Below are positions 10,804 to 20,792 of a DNA stretch of 64,000 nucleotides, piece after piece. The notes beneath the pieces were generated by a model that worked only from the letters and a program-made list of their open reading frames with translations, had not been told where the DNA came from and ran no database searches. Within the stretch, counting starts at the first letter, position 1; each line of letters opens with the position of its first letter. Origin of the DNA: Enterobacter bugandensis (GTDB lineage: Bacteria; Pseudomonadota; Gammaproteobacteria; Enterobacterales; Enterobacteriaceae); NCBI RefSeq assembly GCF_900324475.1, contig NZ_LT992502.1, positions 1,860,001-1,924,000 on the forward strand. Direction: 5' to 3'. The position numbers were made by a program, and so were the translations under genes.

Positions 10804-11688
10804 TTATCGCTTAACGATGCGAATTGTCTGCCCTAAACGAGACGGCTTTTCCTCGCTTGCTTTCTGCGGGGTGGTTACGCAGGCCGTTTCCACGCAGACG
10901 AACGTTTTGTAACCGTCATCAGGGATGTCGGCCATGCTGATGGAGAGTGCAGGCCCCGGGTTCCAGCCCACCACGTTGCTGTGATGGTGATGAACCACCT
11001 CAATGCCGCGGTTCAGAGCACCGTCGTGGATCACGCTGCACGCTTCCGGATGCAGATAGACGCGGTCAGTACGGTCAGGGAACGCCTGAACGCCGTCGCT
11101 CAGCTTACCTTCCTTCGCGTTATCAACTTTGTCGATAAAGGTATCGCCCAGGCCGCTCACCTTCACTGCATTGATGTCACCCACGTTGAAGTAGGTATGC
11201 AGGGCAGATGTGGTCTCGAACTCGCCATGAGCTTCCAGCTCAATCTCGCAGCTCTGACCCAGTTTGAAGCGGGCATACAGGGTGAAATCATGCGGCCACA
11301 GGGCGCGAGTTTCATCATTAGCCTGCAGCTCAAAGGTCAGCACTGCGCCGTTGTCATCTTCGTTATGCGCTTTCAGCGTCCACTGCTGGTTACGGGCGAA
11401 ACCGTGAGAAGGCAAACCCGGCTGTGCGGACGGGCCAAACCACGGCCAGCAGATCGGTACGCCGCCGCGAATCGCATCCCCTTTTTTGAACGAGGTGGCG
11501 TCACTCAGCCACAGCGCTTCCGCTTCGCCTTCCGGTTTCCAGGAGAGCAGGTGCGCGCCGTTCAGCGCCACGGAGGCTTTAACGCGCGGGTGGTCAACGA
11601 CGATAACGTCAGCACCGTCAATCTGACGGCGGGAGAGCACAGGGGTAAGTTGTTCGACTACCGGAAGTGCAAAAATTTTATTTATCAT
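10804..11688 (-). CDS. yeaD: YeaD, D-hexose-6-phosphate mutarotase (aldose epimerase family)
   Basis: 294-aa cytoplasmic galactose-mutarotase-like enzyme that interconverts glucose-6-phosphate anomers. It shows the GAHLLSWKP strand, AIRGGVPICWPWFG, the His-containing PSHGFARN and a C-terminal NPGPALSISMADIPDDGYK. Length equals E. coli YeaD. It lies 75 bp downstream of gapA on the same strand with a terminator between, so it is probably expressed by read-through from gapA and a weak own promoter. Confidence 0.92.
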   Translation of the reverse strand: MINKIFALPVVEQLTPVLSRRQIDGADVIVVDHPRVKASVALNGAHLLSWKPEGEAEALWLSDATSFKKGDAIRGGVPICWPWFGPSAQPGLPSHGFARNQQWTLKAHNEDDNGAVLTFELQANDETRALWPHDFTLYARFKLGQSCEIELEAHGEFETTSALHTYFNVGDINAVKVSGLGDTFIDKVDNAKEGKLSDGVQAFPDRTDRVYLHPEACSVIHDGALNRGIEVVHHHHSNVVGWNPGPALSISMADIPDDGYKTFVCVETACVTTPQKASEEKPSRLGQTIRIVKR

Positions 11689-11715
11689 TAAGCAATCCTC
11701 TGTCTAAAAAACAAT

Positions 11716-11738
11716 AAAAAAGGCGACCGAAGTCGCCT
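11716..11738 (-). terminator. Terminator between gapA and yeaD
   Basis: Stem AGGCGAC/GTCGCCT with a CGAA tetraloop, followed on the minus strand by a run of Ts. It should end most gapA transcripts and attenuate yeaD. Confidence 0.75.
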
Positions 11739-11763
11739 TTATGGATCAATCACTCATCTCAAC

Positions 11764-12771
<1,008 letters not shown>

Positions 12772-12830
12772 CTATTTGTTAGTGAATAAAAGGTTGCCTG
12801 TAAAATTACAAAAACCTTACGCAGCGTCAA

Positions 12831-12846
12831 GCGGAATCGTGTCAAT
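12831..12846. promoter_or_regulatory. Cra-like site upstream of gapA
   Basis: GCGGAATCGTGTCAAT resembles the Cra (FruR) consensus GCTGAATCGATTCAGC with a few mismatches, 72 bp upstream of the gapA start. Cra control of glycolytic genes makes it plausible; the match alone is weak. Confidence 0.35.
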
Positions 12847-12966
12847 CATTGCGACAAATCAATCCTGTGACTAACGTTTGTGCGACTGACTCGCCTCACT
12901 TTCCCTTTGAGCTTGCAACCACATGGGGGCTGCGCCCGGAATTTTAAAGTCCTCGCAGGATAAAAA

Positions 12967-12982
12967 TGTGAACGTGATCACA
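12967..12982. promoter_or_regulatory. Perfect CRP site in the gapA-msrB intergenic region
   Basis: TGTGAACGTGATCACA matches TGTGA-N6-TCACA exactly. It sits 208 bp upstream of gapA and 119 bp upstream of divergent msrB, so it could act on either. The remaining bases of this gap hold AT-rich promoter-like DNA and no gene. Confidence 0.75.
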
Positions 12983-13100
12983 ATTGCCTGACCGCCTTTT
13001 CGCGACACATAAGTTTAGAACAAAAGTGCACGCAAGGGTGTTAATGTTTTGTTAGAATCCGGGTTAAAAGATGTCTGTTTCTACAGCGAGATGTAAGCAT

Positions 13101-13514
13101 ATGTCGAACCAACATAACCCTGACGATTTGAAAAAAAACCTCACCGAAATGCAGTTTTACGTGACCCAGAATCACGGCACGGAGCCGCCATTTACCGGGC
13201 GATTACTGCACAACAAGCGAGACGGTGTCTATCACTGTCTGGTCTGCGATGCCCCGCTGTTCAATTCACAAACGAAATACGACTCCGGCTGCGGCTGGCC
13301 GAGCTTTTACGAGCCGGTGAGCGATGACGCAATCCGCTATCTGACCGACTCGTCGCACGGTATGGTGCGCACGGAAATTCGCTGCGGTAACTGCGACGCG
13401 CACCTGGGGCACGTCTTCCCGGACGGTCCTCAGCCAACGGGTGAGCGTTTCTGCGTGAATTCAGCCTCAATGAGCTTCACCGATGATGAAAACGGCGACC
13501 AGATTAAGGGTTGA
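13101..13514 (+). CDS. msrB: Methionine-(R)-sulfoxide reductase MsrB
   Basis: 137-aa cytoplasmic repair enzyme reducing the R epimer of methionine sulfoxide in proteins. Two CxxC zinc motifs are visible (HCLVCDAP and [12 protein letters not shown]). The catalytic region [11 protein letters not shown] carries the nucleophilic Cys, with the [10 protein letters not shown] signature in the middle. ATG at 13101 is chosen because it gives the E. coli length; the upstream in-frame ATG at 13071 would add ten residues without similarity. It is divergent from gapA and followed 41 bp later by yeaC, likely co-transcribed. Confidence 0.93.
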   Translation: MSNQHNPDDLKKNLTEMQFYVTQNHGTEPPFTGRLLHNKRDGVYHCLVCDAPLFNSQTKYDSGCGWPSFYEPVSDDAIRYLTDSSHGMVRTEIRCGNCDAHLGHVFPDGPQPTGERFCVNSASMSFTDDENGDQIKG

Positions 13515-13555
13515 AAAAACGATTCAGCAAATTATTCCTTTGAAAGGGAGAGATC

Positions 13556-13834
13556 GTGAATATTGAGGACATGATTAACGGGATGACCCCGGAAGTTTAT
13601 CAGCGTCTGGTGACCGCCGTTGAGCTGGGAAAATGGCCGGACGGTGTGGCGCTCACGCCTGAGCAAAAAGAGAACAGTTTGCAGCTGGTGATGCTGTGGC
13701 AGGCGCGCAATAACACCGATGCGCAACACATGACTATCGACACTAACGGTCAGATGGTGATGAAGAGCAAGCGCGAGCTGAAGGAAGATTTTGGCATCAC
13801 GCCGAAGCCGATTGCGACAATCAAAATGCAATAA
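13556..13834 (+). CDS. yeaC: YeaC, DUF1315 protein
   Basis: 92-aa small acidic soluble protein of unknown function (DUF1315). It matches E. coli YeaC: MTPEVYQRLVTAVELGKWPDG and HMTIDTNGQMVMKSK are conserved. It uses a GTG start with AAAGGGAG nine bases upstream. It is probably transcribed with msrB and ends before a strong hairpin at 13854-13888. Confidence 0.88.
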   Translation: MNIEDMINGMTPEVYQRLVTAVELGKWPDGVALTPEQKENSLQLVMLWQARNNTDAQHMTIDTNGQMVMKSKRELKEDFGITPKPIATIKMQ

Positions 13835-13853
13835 CGGTGCGGGTTGATGCTCT

Positions 13854-13888
13854 CACCAGGCCCTCTCTCTGTGGGAGAGGGCCTGGTG
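13854..13888. terminator. Bidirectional hairpin between yeaC and chitinase
   Basis: Perfect 14-bp stem CACCAGGCCCTCTC/GAGAGGGCCTGGTG with a 7-nt loop in the 59-bp convergent gap. The CCCTCTC/GAGAGGG core is the same as in the repeats at 22716 and 42822, so it is probably a REP-like element serving as terminator. Confidence 0.65.
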
Positions 13889-13893
13889 TCTTA

Positions 13894-15150
13894 CTACTTA
13901 TGCGGGATCCCGAGCGACTCCGCCAGCTGTTTCGCTAACTGATTATTGTCGTCCGCTCCGTACTCCCAGAACATCGCCCCGGCGAGACCTTTCTCTTTGA
14001 TGTAGTCCGCCTTGATCGCGACAGAACGCGGATTCTCATACGAAATCGCAAACAGCGCGTTGCCATCGGCACCCTTTACCGAGAGCCACGGTACCTTCGC
14101 CCGGTCGTCCCAGTGCTCGGTAAAACGTTTCTGCGGATCGTTCAGCAGCTTCTTCACGATATCGTTGTACTTCACGTAGGTATCTTTAGTCAGGTCATAG
14201 CCGAGCGACTTAAACAGGGCGATCTCCTGCGGTCCAAAGTAGGGCTGTGTGACCGGATTTTTTTGCGCGTCCGGCTTGCTCCAGTCAATCCCCGGTTCAA
14301 CCGCACGTTTCGGTACGCGGCCGTAAAAACCGATCCCGAGGTTCATCTGCTTCGGCTTAAGTCCGGCGGCCAGATAGTTGTTCACCACAAAATCGACGCT
14401 GTATTTGTCGGCGGCAGCCACCGTTGGCCAGGCGCTGGAGTCATACAGGTTCGCGTTGAAGTACTGTGTCCCGTACGCCATGTCGTAGGTCATCAGGTTG
14501 ATGTAGTCGAGGAGCGGGGCGATGGCTTTGACATCCACCCAGCTTTTCGGACTTTCCGCATTCGCGCCCACCGCAATGGTCACCAGCTTTTTCTGCCCGA
14601 ACGCGTCGCGCATCTCTTTCAGCAGGGCGGTGAAGTTATCTCTGTCGGCGGGCTGGCTTGCAACCAGCCCCCACGCGCCGTTGACTGGATATTCCCAGTC
14701 GAGATCGATCCCGTCCAGACCGTATTTCTCAACAATTTCCTTCGCGGAGCGGATAAACACCGCGCGACTCTCCTGGGTTGCCGCTGCGCCAGAGAAACCG
14801 CGTGCCCCCCAGCCGCCAACGGAGAGCAGGACTTTCAGGTTAGGGTTTTGCTTACGCAGAGTGGGGATTAAGGCCAGATCGGACGCCACTTTTGGCGACA
14901 GCCAGATTTGATGCAGCTTCGCCGGATCTTTCAGCGCGGGGTTGGTCTCGTCTTTCTCGTTGTTATAAACAAGCCCAAACGAGTAGTTCAGATGGGTGAT
15001 CTGACGAACGTCCAGTTTATTGATATCGCCACCCGGTCCGGCGGTGACGTCGCCACCCCCGTTAAAGTAGCCCACGGACATCAGAGGTGCGGCGGAAGCA
15101 AGCGACGCGCAAAGCAAGGGTAATGCTGCCAGCAGGGGCAAACGTTTCAT
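13894..15150 (-). CDS. Secreted family 18 chitinase-like glycosyl hydrolase
   Basis: 418-aa exported GH18 enzyme predicted to cleave chitin or related beta-1,4-GlcNAc polymers. The signal peptide (1-20) ends ASLASA. The barrel shows the substrate motif KVLLSVGGWG (about 107-115) and the catalytic DGIDLDWE (146-153) with Glu153 as acid/base. LMTYDMAYG and a C-terminal AGAMFWEYGADD also fit. There is no separate chitin-binding module. ATG at 15150 has AGGAA seven bases upstream and starts the signal peptide. The leader carries a 12-nt match to the ChiX target sequence overlapping the Shine-Dalgarno. It is not present here in E. coli K-12. Confidence 0.9.
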   Translation of the reverse strand: MKRLPLLAALPLLCASLASAAPLMSVGYFNGGGDVTAGPGGDINKLDVRQITHLNYSFGLVYNNEKDETNPALKDPAKLHQIWLSPKVASDLALIPTLRKQNPNLKVLLSVGGWGARGFSGAAATQESRAVFIRSAKEIVEKYGLDGIDLDWEYPVNGAWGLVASQPADRDNFTALLKEMRDAFGQKKLVTIAVGANAESPKSWVDVKAIAPLLDYINLMTYDMAYGTQYFNANLYDSSAWPTVAAADKYSVDFVVNNYLAAGLKPKQMNLGIGFYGRVPKRAVEPGIDWSKPDAQKNPVTQPYFGPQEIALFKSLGYDLTKDTYVKYNDIVKKLLNDPQKRFTEHWDDRAKVPWLSVKGADGNALFAISYENPRSVAIKADYIKEKGLAGAMFWEYGADDNNQLAKQLAESLGIPHK

Positions 15151-15155
15151 ACAAG

Positions 15156-15167
15156 TTCCTCTTTGAC
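15156..15167 (-). promoter_or_regulatory. Putative ChiX sRNA pairing site over the chitinase Shine-Dalgarno
   Basis: The mRNA reads GTCAAAGAGGAA immediately before the chitinase start. This is the exact complement of the ChiX seed UUCCUCUUUGAC as I remember it, and it equals the known pairing region at the chiP start in E. coli and Salmonella. It includes the ribosome-binding site, so pairing would block translation. A hairpin CCACGCC/GGCGTGG lies just upstream in the leader (15180-15201). The regulation is inferred, not shown. Confidence 0.55.
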
Positions 15168-15286
15168 TTAATAAAATAACCACGCCACAGAAAAGGCGTG
15201 GCGAAAAAACAGCCTGAAGAGAATAGCATTGCCGCTTCGCTGAGGATGCGAGGGAGTTCACTTTATGGGGATTGGGGAGGGGTTTT

Positions 15287-15313
15287 GCCGGGTAAGCGTC
15301 AGCGCCACCCGGC
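15287..15313. repeat. REP-like inverted repeat
   Basis: GCCGGGT at one end and ACCCGGC at the other, enclosing AAGCGTCAGCGCC. This is a standard enterobacterial REP unit, just 3' of pncA in the 171-bp gap to the chitinase start. Confidence 0.65.
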
Positions 15314-15321
15314 TTAAAAGG

Positions 15322-15963
15322 CTACGCCTGCGTTTCCTGCCAGTCTGCCAGCGTATACAGCGTGGCACCTTCGGCGGCCATATCCATAAATGCCTGAGCG
15401 CTGTCCTGTGGTTGGATGTTCACCCCGCGACAGCCGTCGGTGATGACGCTAACGGTATAACCCAGCTGGAGCGCGTCCAGCACGGTAAACTTCACGCAGT
15501 AATCCGTCGCCAGACCCAGCACGATCAGCTCCGTGATTTCATGGTGACGTAACCACGCGTCCAGCGCCGTCTTCTGGCGATGCCCGTTATCGAAAAATGC
15601 GCTGTAGCTGTCGATAGCCGGATTTTCACCTTTATGAAACACCGCGTCGATGGCCTTCTGATTCAGGAGCGGGTGCAGCTCCGCTCCTTCGGTCTGCTGT
15701 ACGCAGTGATCCGGCCAGAAGGTTTGCGCCAGACCGTCGAGTTCACCCTGGGTGAAAGGCTCAACGTTGTGCTGGCTGGCAAAGCTGCCGTGGTTCGCCG
15801 GGTGCCAGTCCTGGCTGGCGACAACCGCTTCACCACGGGCTTTGCACCAGTCAATCAGGGTATTTGCCACGTCAACGGTGCTGTCACCTTCGGCGACGGC
15901 CAGCGCGCCGCCCGCGCAGAAATCATTTTGCAAATCGACCAGTAGCAGGGCGCGTTGCTTCAT
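15322..15963 (-). CDS. pncA: Nicotinamidase PncA
   Basis: 213-aa cytoplasmic isochorismatase-fold amidase converting nicotinamide to nicotinate in NAD salvage; it also activates pyrazinamide. The catalytic triad is visible as Asp10 (LLLVDLQNDF), Lys111 (AVFHKGENP) and Cys156 (LATDYCVKFT). The metal-site residues lie in SQDWHP and WPDHC. Length equals E. coli. It starts 9 bp after the stop of ansA, so the two form an ansA-pncA operon. Confidence 0.94.
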   Translation of the reverse strand: MKQRALLLVDLQNDFCAGGALAVAEGDSTVDVANTLIDWCKARGEAVVASQDWHPANHGSFASQHNVEPFTQGELDGLAQTFWPDHCVQQTEGAELHPLLNQKAIDAVFHKGENPAIDSYSAFFDNGHRQKTALDAWLRHHEITELIVLGLATDYCVKFTVLDALQLGYTVSVITDGCRGVNIQPQDSAQAFMDMAAEGATLYTLADWQETQA

Positions 15964-15972
15964 GAGAGCTCC

Positions 15973-16989
15973 TTATTCGTCCGGGGTCAGCTCGCCGCGA
16001 AGGTTTTGCATCATTGCGCGGCGAATGGACTGAATGTCCAGATCCTGACTCAGTAAATAGTGAAGTTTAGTCAGCGTCGCCTCAACGGTCATATCGAAGC
16101 CGCTGATCACCCCCGCGTGCGCCAGCGCGTTGCCGGTGGCATAGCCGCCCATATTGACCTTGCCAGACATGCACTGGGTCAGGTTTACCACCACAATTCC
16201 GCGCTCGCTGGCTTCCTGAAGCTCCTTCAGAAATTCGCCGTTCTGCGGAGCGTTGCCGACGCCATAGGAACGGAGGATCAGCGCTTTCACCGGCTGGCGC
16301 AGGAAGTTGCGCACCACGTCCGCGGAGATGCCCGGATAAATGGTGACCACGCCAATCGGCTGCGGGGTAATCGGATGCACAATCAGCTCGCCGGCGGTGT
16401 TCGGTGCCGGAGGCGTTCCCAGACGACGGATATGAATACCCGCTTCCAGCAGCGGCTGCAGGTTAGGGGAGGCAAAGGCATCAAAACCGTCGGCATGGGC
16501 TTTGGTGGTGCGGTTGCCGCGATACAGGCGATTGTTAAAGAACAGCGACACTTCGTTGATCGGGTAATTCGCCGCCACGTACAGGGAGTTCAGCAGGTTG
16601 ATCTGCCCGTCCGAGCGCAGCTCCGCCAGCGGTATTTGCGACCCGGTGACGATCACCGGCTTGCTCAGGTTCTCCAGCATGAAGGAGAGCGCCGAAGCGG
16701 TGAACGCCATGGTGTCGGTGCCGTGCAGGATCACGAAGCCGTCGTACTGGTCGTAATGGGCTTTAATGTCATCCGCGATGTGCTGCCAGTCTTCCGGCGT
16801 CATATCGGAGGAGTCCATCAGCGGCTCGTATTCATGGATGGTGAAGTCAGGCATTTCCGGACGGTGGAATTCAGGCATCAGCGCAAGCTGACGCTGCAGA
16901 TGGCCGGAGACGGGGATATAGCCATTTTCAGAGCGCTGCATACCGATGGTACCGCCAGTGTAGGCTACATAAATCGATTTCTTCTGCAT
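15973..16989 (-). CDS. ansA: Cytoplasmic L-asparaginase I
   Basis: 338-aa type I asparaginase, hydrolysing asparagine to aspartate and ammonia, tetrameric in E. coli. Catalytic threonines are Thr14 (AYTGGTIGM) and Thr91 with Asp92 (LHGTDTMAF). No signal peptide, as expected for the cytoplasmic low-affinity enzyme. ATG at 16989 aligns with E. coli; a 15-codon upstream extension overlaps the sppA terminator and is rejected. It heads ansA-pncA. Confidence 0.94.
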   Translation of the reverse strand: MQKKSIYVAYTGGTIGMQRSENGYIPVSGHLQRQLALMPEFHRPEMPDFTIHEYEPLMDSSDMTPEDWQHIADDIKAHYDQYDGFVILHGTDTMAFTASALSFMLENLSKPVIVTGSQIPLAELRSDGQINLLNSLYVAANYPINEVSLFFNNRLYRGNRTTKAHADGFDAFASPNLQPLLEAGIHIRRLGTPPAPNTAGELIVHPITPQPIGVVTIYPGISADVVRNFLRQPVKALILRSYGVGNAPQNGEFLKELQEASERGIVVVNLTQCMSGKVNMGGYATGNALAHAGVISGFDMTVEATLTKLHYLLSQDLDIQSIRRAMMQNLRGELTPDE

Positions 16990-17015
16990 GGTAGTGAGTT
17001 CTTGTTCTTCAAAAG

Positions 17016-17047
17016 AAAAAAATCCCCTCTTCACGGGAAGAGGGGAT
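17016..17047 (-). terminator. Terminator of sppA
   Basis: 10-bp perfect stem ATCCCCTCTT/AAGAGGGGAT, 6-nt loop, followed on the minus strand by six Ts. It separates sppA from ansA. Confidence 0.85.
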
Positions 17048-17052
17048 GGTTT

Positions 17053-18909
17053 TTAACGGACGTTCGCGCAGGTCAGGCAAAACGCGTAACGACTTTGTGG
17101 ATCGTTAAAGGCCGCAAGCTTATCGCTTTCCGCCTTCATCGCTTTCGCAGCCGTGGTCACCGGGGCCGGCAGGTACGCCTGCAGCGCCTCCGGCAGCATG
17201 GCGCGTACGGAGACGGACATGCTGTCCATCACCATATCGAAGAACGACGGTTCGTCCTGATAATACTCAACGTGCCACTGCTTGAGCTTCGCCAGTTCGG
17301 CGGCTTTCTTCACCGCGTCGTCGAAGTCGCCCAGGCTGTCGACCAGACCGTTACTCTTCGCATCCTGTCCGGTCCAGACGTGGCCCTGAGCAATCTGGTC
17401 GATCTGTTCCGGCGTCTTCTTACGCGAGTCGGCAACCAGCGTGATAAAGCGTTTATAGCCGTTCTCAATGCTCAGCTGCATCATCTCTGAAACTTCCGGC
17501 GGCAGAGATTTGGTCATCGACACATCCGCCAGCGGCGACGTGGAAACACCATCGGTATGCACGCCCAGATAATCCAGGCTGTTTTCCACGGTGTTAATCA
17601 CCCCGAAGATGCCAATCGAGCCGGTCAGCGTGCTTGGGTTCGCCACAATATAGTTGGCAGGCGTGGAGATCCAGTACCCACCAGACGCGGCCATGCCGCC
17701 CATGGATACGACGACCGGCTTGCCAGCGGCACGCGCTGCGGCCAGCTCGGCGCGGATCACTTCGGAAGCGCTAACGCTGCCGCCAGGGCTGTTCACCCGC
17801 AGGACAATCGCTTTCACTTTCGGGTCAAGGCGTGCATCGCGAATTTGCGACGCGGTAGTATCACCCCCAACGTTCCCCGGGGTTTCCTGACCGTCCATGA
17901 TAGCGCCGTTAGCAAACACCACGGCTACGCTGTCGCCGCTGTCGTCCGGCTTTTTCGCAGCATAGTCATACATGCTGATGGCGCTGTAGTTTTTGTCCTC
18001 TTTGCTCCAGCCAAACTGTTTGGTCAGGGCTTTTTCGATATCTGCACTGGTGCCCAGCGCGTCAACCAGCTTGTTGTCGAGCGCATATTTCGCGGTATCT
18101 CCGTCGACCTTGCGCAGTCCATCCAGCACGCCGCGAGCGCCAGGGAACACCTGCTCAGCGGTAATTTGACGGTTAGCGGCAACGGTACCCAGATAGTTCT
18201 GCCACAGCTCGCCAATCCAACGGCTGTCCGCTTCACGGGCGGCAGGGGACATATCGTCGCGGATAAACGGCTCCACGGCAGATTTATAGGTGCCGACGCG
18301 GAAGACGTGGGTGGTGACCTTCAGCTTATCGAGCAGCGATTTGTAGTACAGGCCGTTGGTGGCAAAACCGTGCAGATCGACCGTTCCCTGTGGCGAAAGC
18401 CAGATCTTATTGGCGAAGCTTGCCAGATAATATTGCCCCTGGCTGTAGCTGTCGCCCACGGCAATCACCGGCTTGCCGCTGTCGCGGAATTCGCGCAGCG
18501 CTTTACCGATGTACTGCATAGAAGGCTGGTCGCCGCCGGCAAAATCTTTCAGATCCAGAACGATCCCGGTGATGTTTCGGTCGTCTTTGGCCTGACGGAT
18601 AGTATCGACGATATCGAACAGGGAGTTCTCCTGCAGGCGGTCTGACGTCGCGCCAAACAGCTGGCGGCCGATCACCCCCAGACGGTTGCTGGTGGACGGT
18701 TTATCAACGATCACGCCGGTGATATCGAGTAACAGGGCCCCACGAGTCGAATGCTGCGCCTGATTCGCGTTGCTGATATGCATCCAGATGCCCGCGCAAA
18801 CCAGAACCAGCAGGATGAAGAAGATGTTCATCACCAGGTTGCGGACGAAGTTGAGCAGTCGCCACGTCCATTTAAAGAAACCGGCAAAGATTCGCCAAAG
18901 GGTTCGCAT
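17053..18909 (-). CDS. sppA: Signal peptide peptidase / protease IV SppA
   Basis: 618-aa inner-membrane serine protease that degrades cleaved signal peptides. An N-terminal membrane anchor (about residues 25-45) is followed by two tandem peptidase S49 domains. The Lys/Ser dyad is split between them: Lys209 in [10 protein letters not shown] and Ser409 in [10 protein letters not shown]. This is the E. coli-type long form with identical length. It is divergent from ydjA. No neighbouring gene shares its transcript; a strong terminator follows. Confidence 0.95.
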   Translation of the reverse strand: MRTLWRIFAGFFKWTWRLLNFVRNLVMNIFFILLVLVCAGIWMHISNANQAQHSTRGALLLDITGVIVDKPSTSNRLGVIGRQLFGATSDRLQENSLFDIVDTIRQAKDDRNITGIVLDLKDFAGGDQPSMQYIGKALREFRDSGKPVIAVGDSYSQGQYYLASFANKIWLSPQGTVDLHGFATNGLYYKSLLDKLKVTTHVFRVGTYKSAVEPFIRDDMSPAAREADSRWIGELWQNYLGTVAANRQITAEQVFPGARGVLDGLRKVDGDTAKYALDNKLVDALGTSADIEKALTKQFGWSKEDKNYSAISMYDYAAKKPDDSGDSVAVVFANGAIMDGQETPGNVGGDTTASQIRDARLDPKVKAIVLRVNSPGGSVSASEVIRAELAAARAAGKPVVVSMGGMAASGGYWISTPANYIVANPSTLTGSIGIFGVINTVENSLDYLGVHTDGVSTSPLADVSMTKSLPPEVSEMMQLSIENGYKRFITLVADSRKKTPEQIDQIAQGHVWTGQDAKSNGLVDSLGDFDDAVKKAAELAKLKQWHVEYYQDEPSFFDMVMDSMSVSVRAMLPEALQAYLPAPVTTAAKAMKAESDKLAAFNDPQSRYAFCLTCANVR

Positions 18910-19076
18910 GTATTCTCCCTAACCAGAAAATGACTGTTTCCGTCGCCACTGGACGGTAATGTTGGGTTATCGTAATGACCCAACCGCCACTTGTCAGCAG
19001 GAATCGCCTGCCAGGCTGTAACAAAATCTGCCGTCGTGTTAATTTTGTGAGTAAATTTCAAGAAAGGAGTTAACCA

Positions 19077-19628
19077 ATGGATGCACTCGAACTGCTTGTT
19101 AACCGTCGTAGCGCGTCACGTCTGGCCGAACCCGCCCCTGCGGGCGAGCAGCTGGAAAACATTCTGCGTGCCGGTATGCGTGCGCCGGATCATGGCACGC
19201 TGCAGCCGTGGCACTTCTTTGTGATTGAAGGCGAAGGCCGCGATCGCTTCAGTCAGCTGCTGGAGCAGGGGGCAGTTGCCGCCGGGCAGGATGAGAAAGG
19301 TATCGACAAGGCGCGTAACGCGCCGTTCCGCGCCCCGATGATTATCGCTGTCGTGGCGAAATGCCAGGCCGACCATAAGGTGCCGGTCTGGGAGCAGGAA
19401 ATGTCTGCCGGCTGTGCGGTGATGGCGATGCAGATGGCCGCCGTTGCGCAGGGCTTTAACGGTATCTGGCGCACCGGGCCGCTGACCGAGAGCGCCGCAG
19501 TGCGGGCAGGATTCTCCTGCGGTGAGCACGACAAAATTGTCGGTTTCCTTTACCTCGGCACCCCGCAGCTTAAAGCCTCCAGCACCATTAGCGTGCCGGA
19601 CACCACGCCTTTCGTCAGCCGTTTTTAA
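19077..19628 (+). CDS. ydjA: YdjA, small FMN-dependent nitroreductase
   Basis: 183-aa cytoplasmic nitroreductase-fold flavoprotein, one of the smallest in the family. The N-terminal FMN-binding basic segment is [16 protein letters not shown], followed by [17 protein letters not shown], and [10 protein letters not shown] near residue 123. Natural substrate unknown. AAGGAG lies eight bases before the ATG. It is divergent from sppA and followed by a large hairpin before selD. Confidence 0.92.
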   Translation: MDALELLVNRRSASRLAEPAPAGEQLENILRAGMRAPDHGTLQPWHFFVIEGEGRDRFSQLLEQGAVAAGQDEKGIDKARNAPFRAPMIIAVVAKCQADHKVPVWEQEMSAGCAVMAMQMAAVAQGFNGIWRTGPLTESAAVRAGFSCGEHDKIVGFLYLGTPQLKASSTISVPDTTPFVSRF

Positions 19629-19641
19629 TTACACGCGCTAA

Positions 19642-19682
19642 ACTGTCTGGATTCTGAGCATCCGCCGCAGAATTCAGACAGT
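19642..19682. terminator. Long hairpin between ydjA and selD
   Basis: Inverted repeat with arms ACTGTCTGGATTCTG (19642-19656) and CAGAATTCAGACAGT (19668-19682), one central mismatch and an 11-nt loop. There is no long T-run after it on either strand, so termination may be Rho-assisted; it may also stabilise the ydjA mRNA. Confidence 0.5.
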
Positions 19683-19744
19683 CATACTTACCTCTTTATG
19701 GAATGAGCGCTACCATAGCGCGATTGAGATGACAGGAGACGTCC

Positions 19745-20788
19745 ATGAGCGAGCAAACCATTCGTTTAACGCAGTACAGCCACGGAGCCGGTTGCGGTTG
19801 TAAAATTTCCCCGAAAGTGCTGGAGACCATTCTGCACAGTGAACAGGCGAAGTTTGTCGACCCGAACCTGCTTGTCGGCAACGAAACGCGTGACGATGCG
19901 GCGGTTTATGACTTAGGTAACGGCACCAGCATTATCAGTACCACTGACTTCTTTATGCCGATTGTTGATAACCCGTTCGACTTCGGGCGCATCGCGGCCA
20001 CCAACGCCATCAGCGATATCTTCGCCATGGGCGGTAAGCCGATCATGGCCATCGCCATTCTGGGCTGGCCGATCAACACCATTCCACCGGAAATCGCCCG
20101 CGAGGTGATTGATGGCGGGCGTTTCGCCTGCCAGCAGGCGGGGATTGCGCTGGCCGGCGGCCACTCGATTGATGCGCCAGAGCCGATCTTCGGCCTGGCC
20201 GTTACCGGCGTGGTGCCGACCGAGCGCGTGAAGCGCAACAGCACCGCGCAGGCGGGCTGCAAGCTGTTCCTCACCAAGCCGCTGGGCATTGGTGTGCTCA
20301 CCACCGCTGAGAAAAAATCCCTGCTCAAACCGGAGCACAAAGGTCTGGCGACGGAAGTCATGTGCCAGATGAACCTCGCCGGCGCGGCGTTCGCCAATAT
20401 CGACGGCGTAAAGGCGATGACCGACGTCACCGGTTTTGGCCTGCTGGGGCACCTCTCTGAAGTCTGTCAGGGCGCGGGCGTGCAGGCGCAGGTCTGGTAT
20501 CAGGACGTGCCGAAGCTGCCTGGCGTGGAAGAGTACATTGCCCAGGGCGCGGTTCCGGGCGGTACCCAGCGCAACTTCGCCAGCTACGGGCACCTGATGG
20601 GCGAAATGCCTGAGGCGTGGCGCAACCTGCTGTGCGATCCACAAACCTCCGGCGGCCTGCTGCTGGCCGTCACGCCGGAATCCGAAGCCGAGGTTCAGGC
20701 AACCGCCGCCGAGTTTGGCATCACCCTGATGGCGATCGGCGAACTGGTGACCGCCCGCGGCGGCCGACCGATGATTGAGATCCGTTAA
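19745..20788 (+). CDS. selD: Selenophosphate synthase SelD
   Basis: 347-aa enzyme making selenophosphate from selenide and ATP for selenocysteine and selenouridine synthesis. The active-site segment HGAGCGCKI carries Cys17 and Lys20; the position that is Sec in some organisms is Cys here. Metal/ATP residues are in [10 protein letters not shown] and [12 protein letters not shown]. It lies 4 bp before topB, an apparent selD-topB operon. Confidence 0.96.
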   Translation: MSEQTIRLTQYSHGAGCGCKISPKVLETILHSEQAKFVDPNLLVGNETRDDAAVYDLGNGTSIISTTDFFMPIVDNPFDFGRIAATNAISDIFAMGGKPIMAIAILGWPINTIPPEIAREVIDGGRFACQQAGIALAGGHSIDAPEPIFGLAVTGVVPTERVKRNSTAQAGCKLFLTKPLGIGVLTTAEKKSLLKPEHKGLATEVMCQMNLAGAAFANIDGVKAMTDVTGFGLLGHLSEVCQGAGVQAQVWYQDVPKLPGVEEYIAQGAVPGGTQRNFASYGHLMGEMPEAWRNLLCDPQTSGGLLLAVTPESEAEVQATAAEFGITLMAIGELVTARGGRPMIEIR

Positions 20789-20792
20789 TTCG

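Noticed and set aside
15180..15201. CCACGCC/GGCGTGG hairpin as a terminator before the chitinase
   Set aside because: The following bases on the minus strand (TTATTTTATT) are not a clean T-run, and it lies inside the probable leader. Kept only as a possible leader structure.
16060..17490. 476-codon open frame antisense to ansA and sppA
   Set aside because: It spans two well-identified genes and the terminator between them. Its composition is rich in His/Arg/Gln as expected of a shadow frame.
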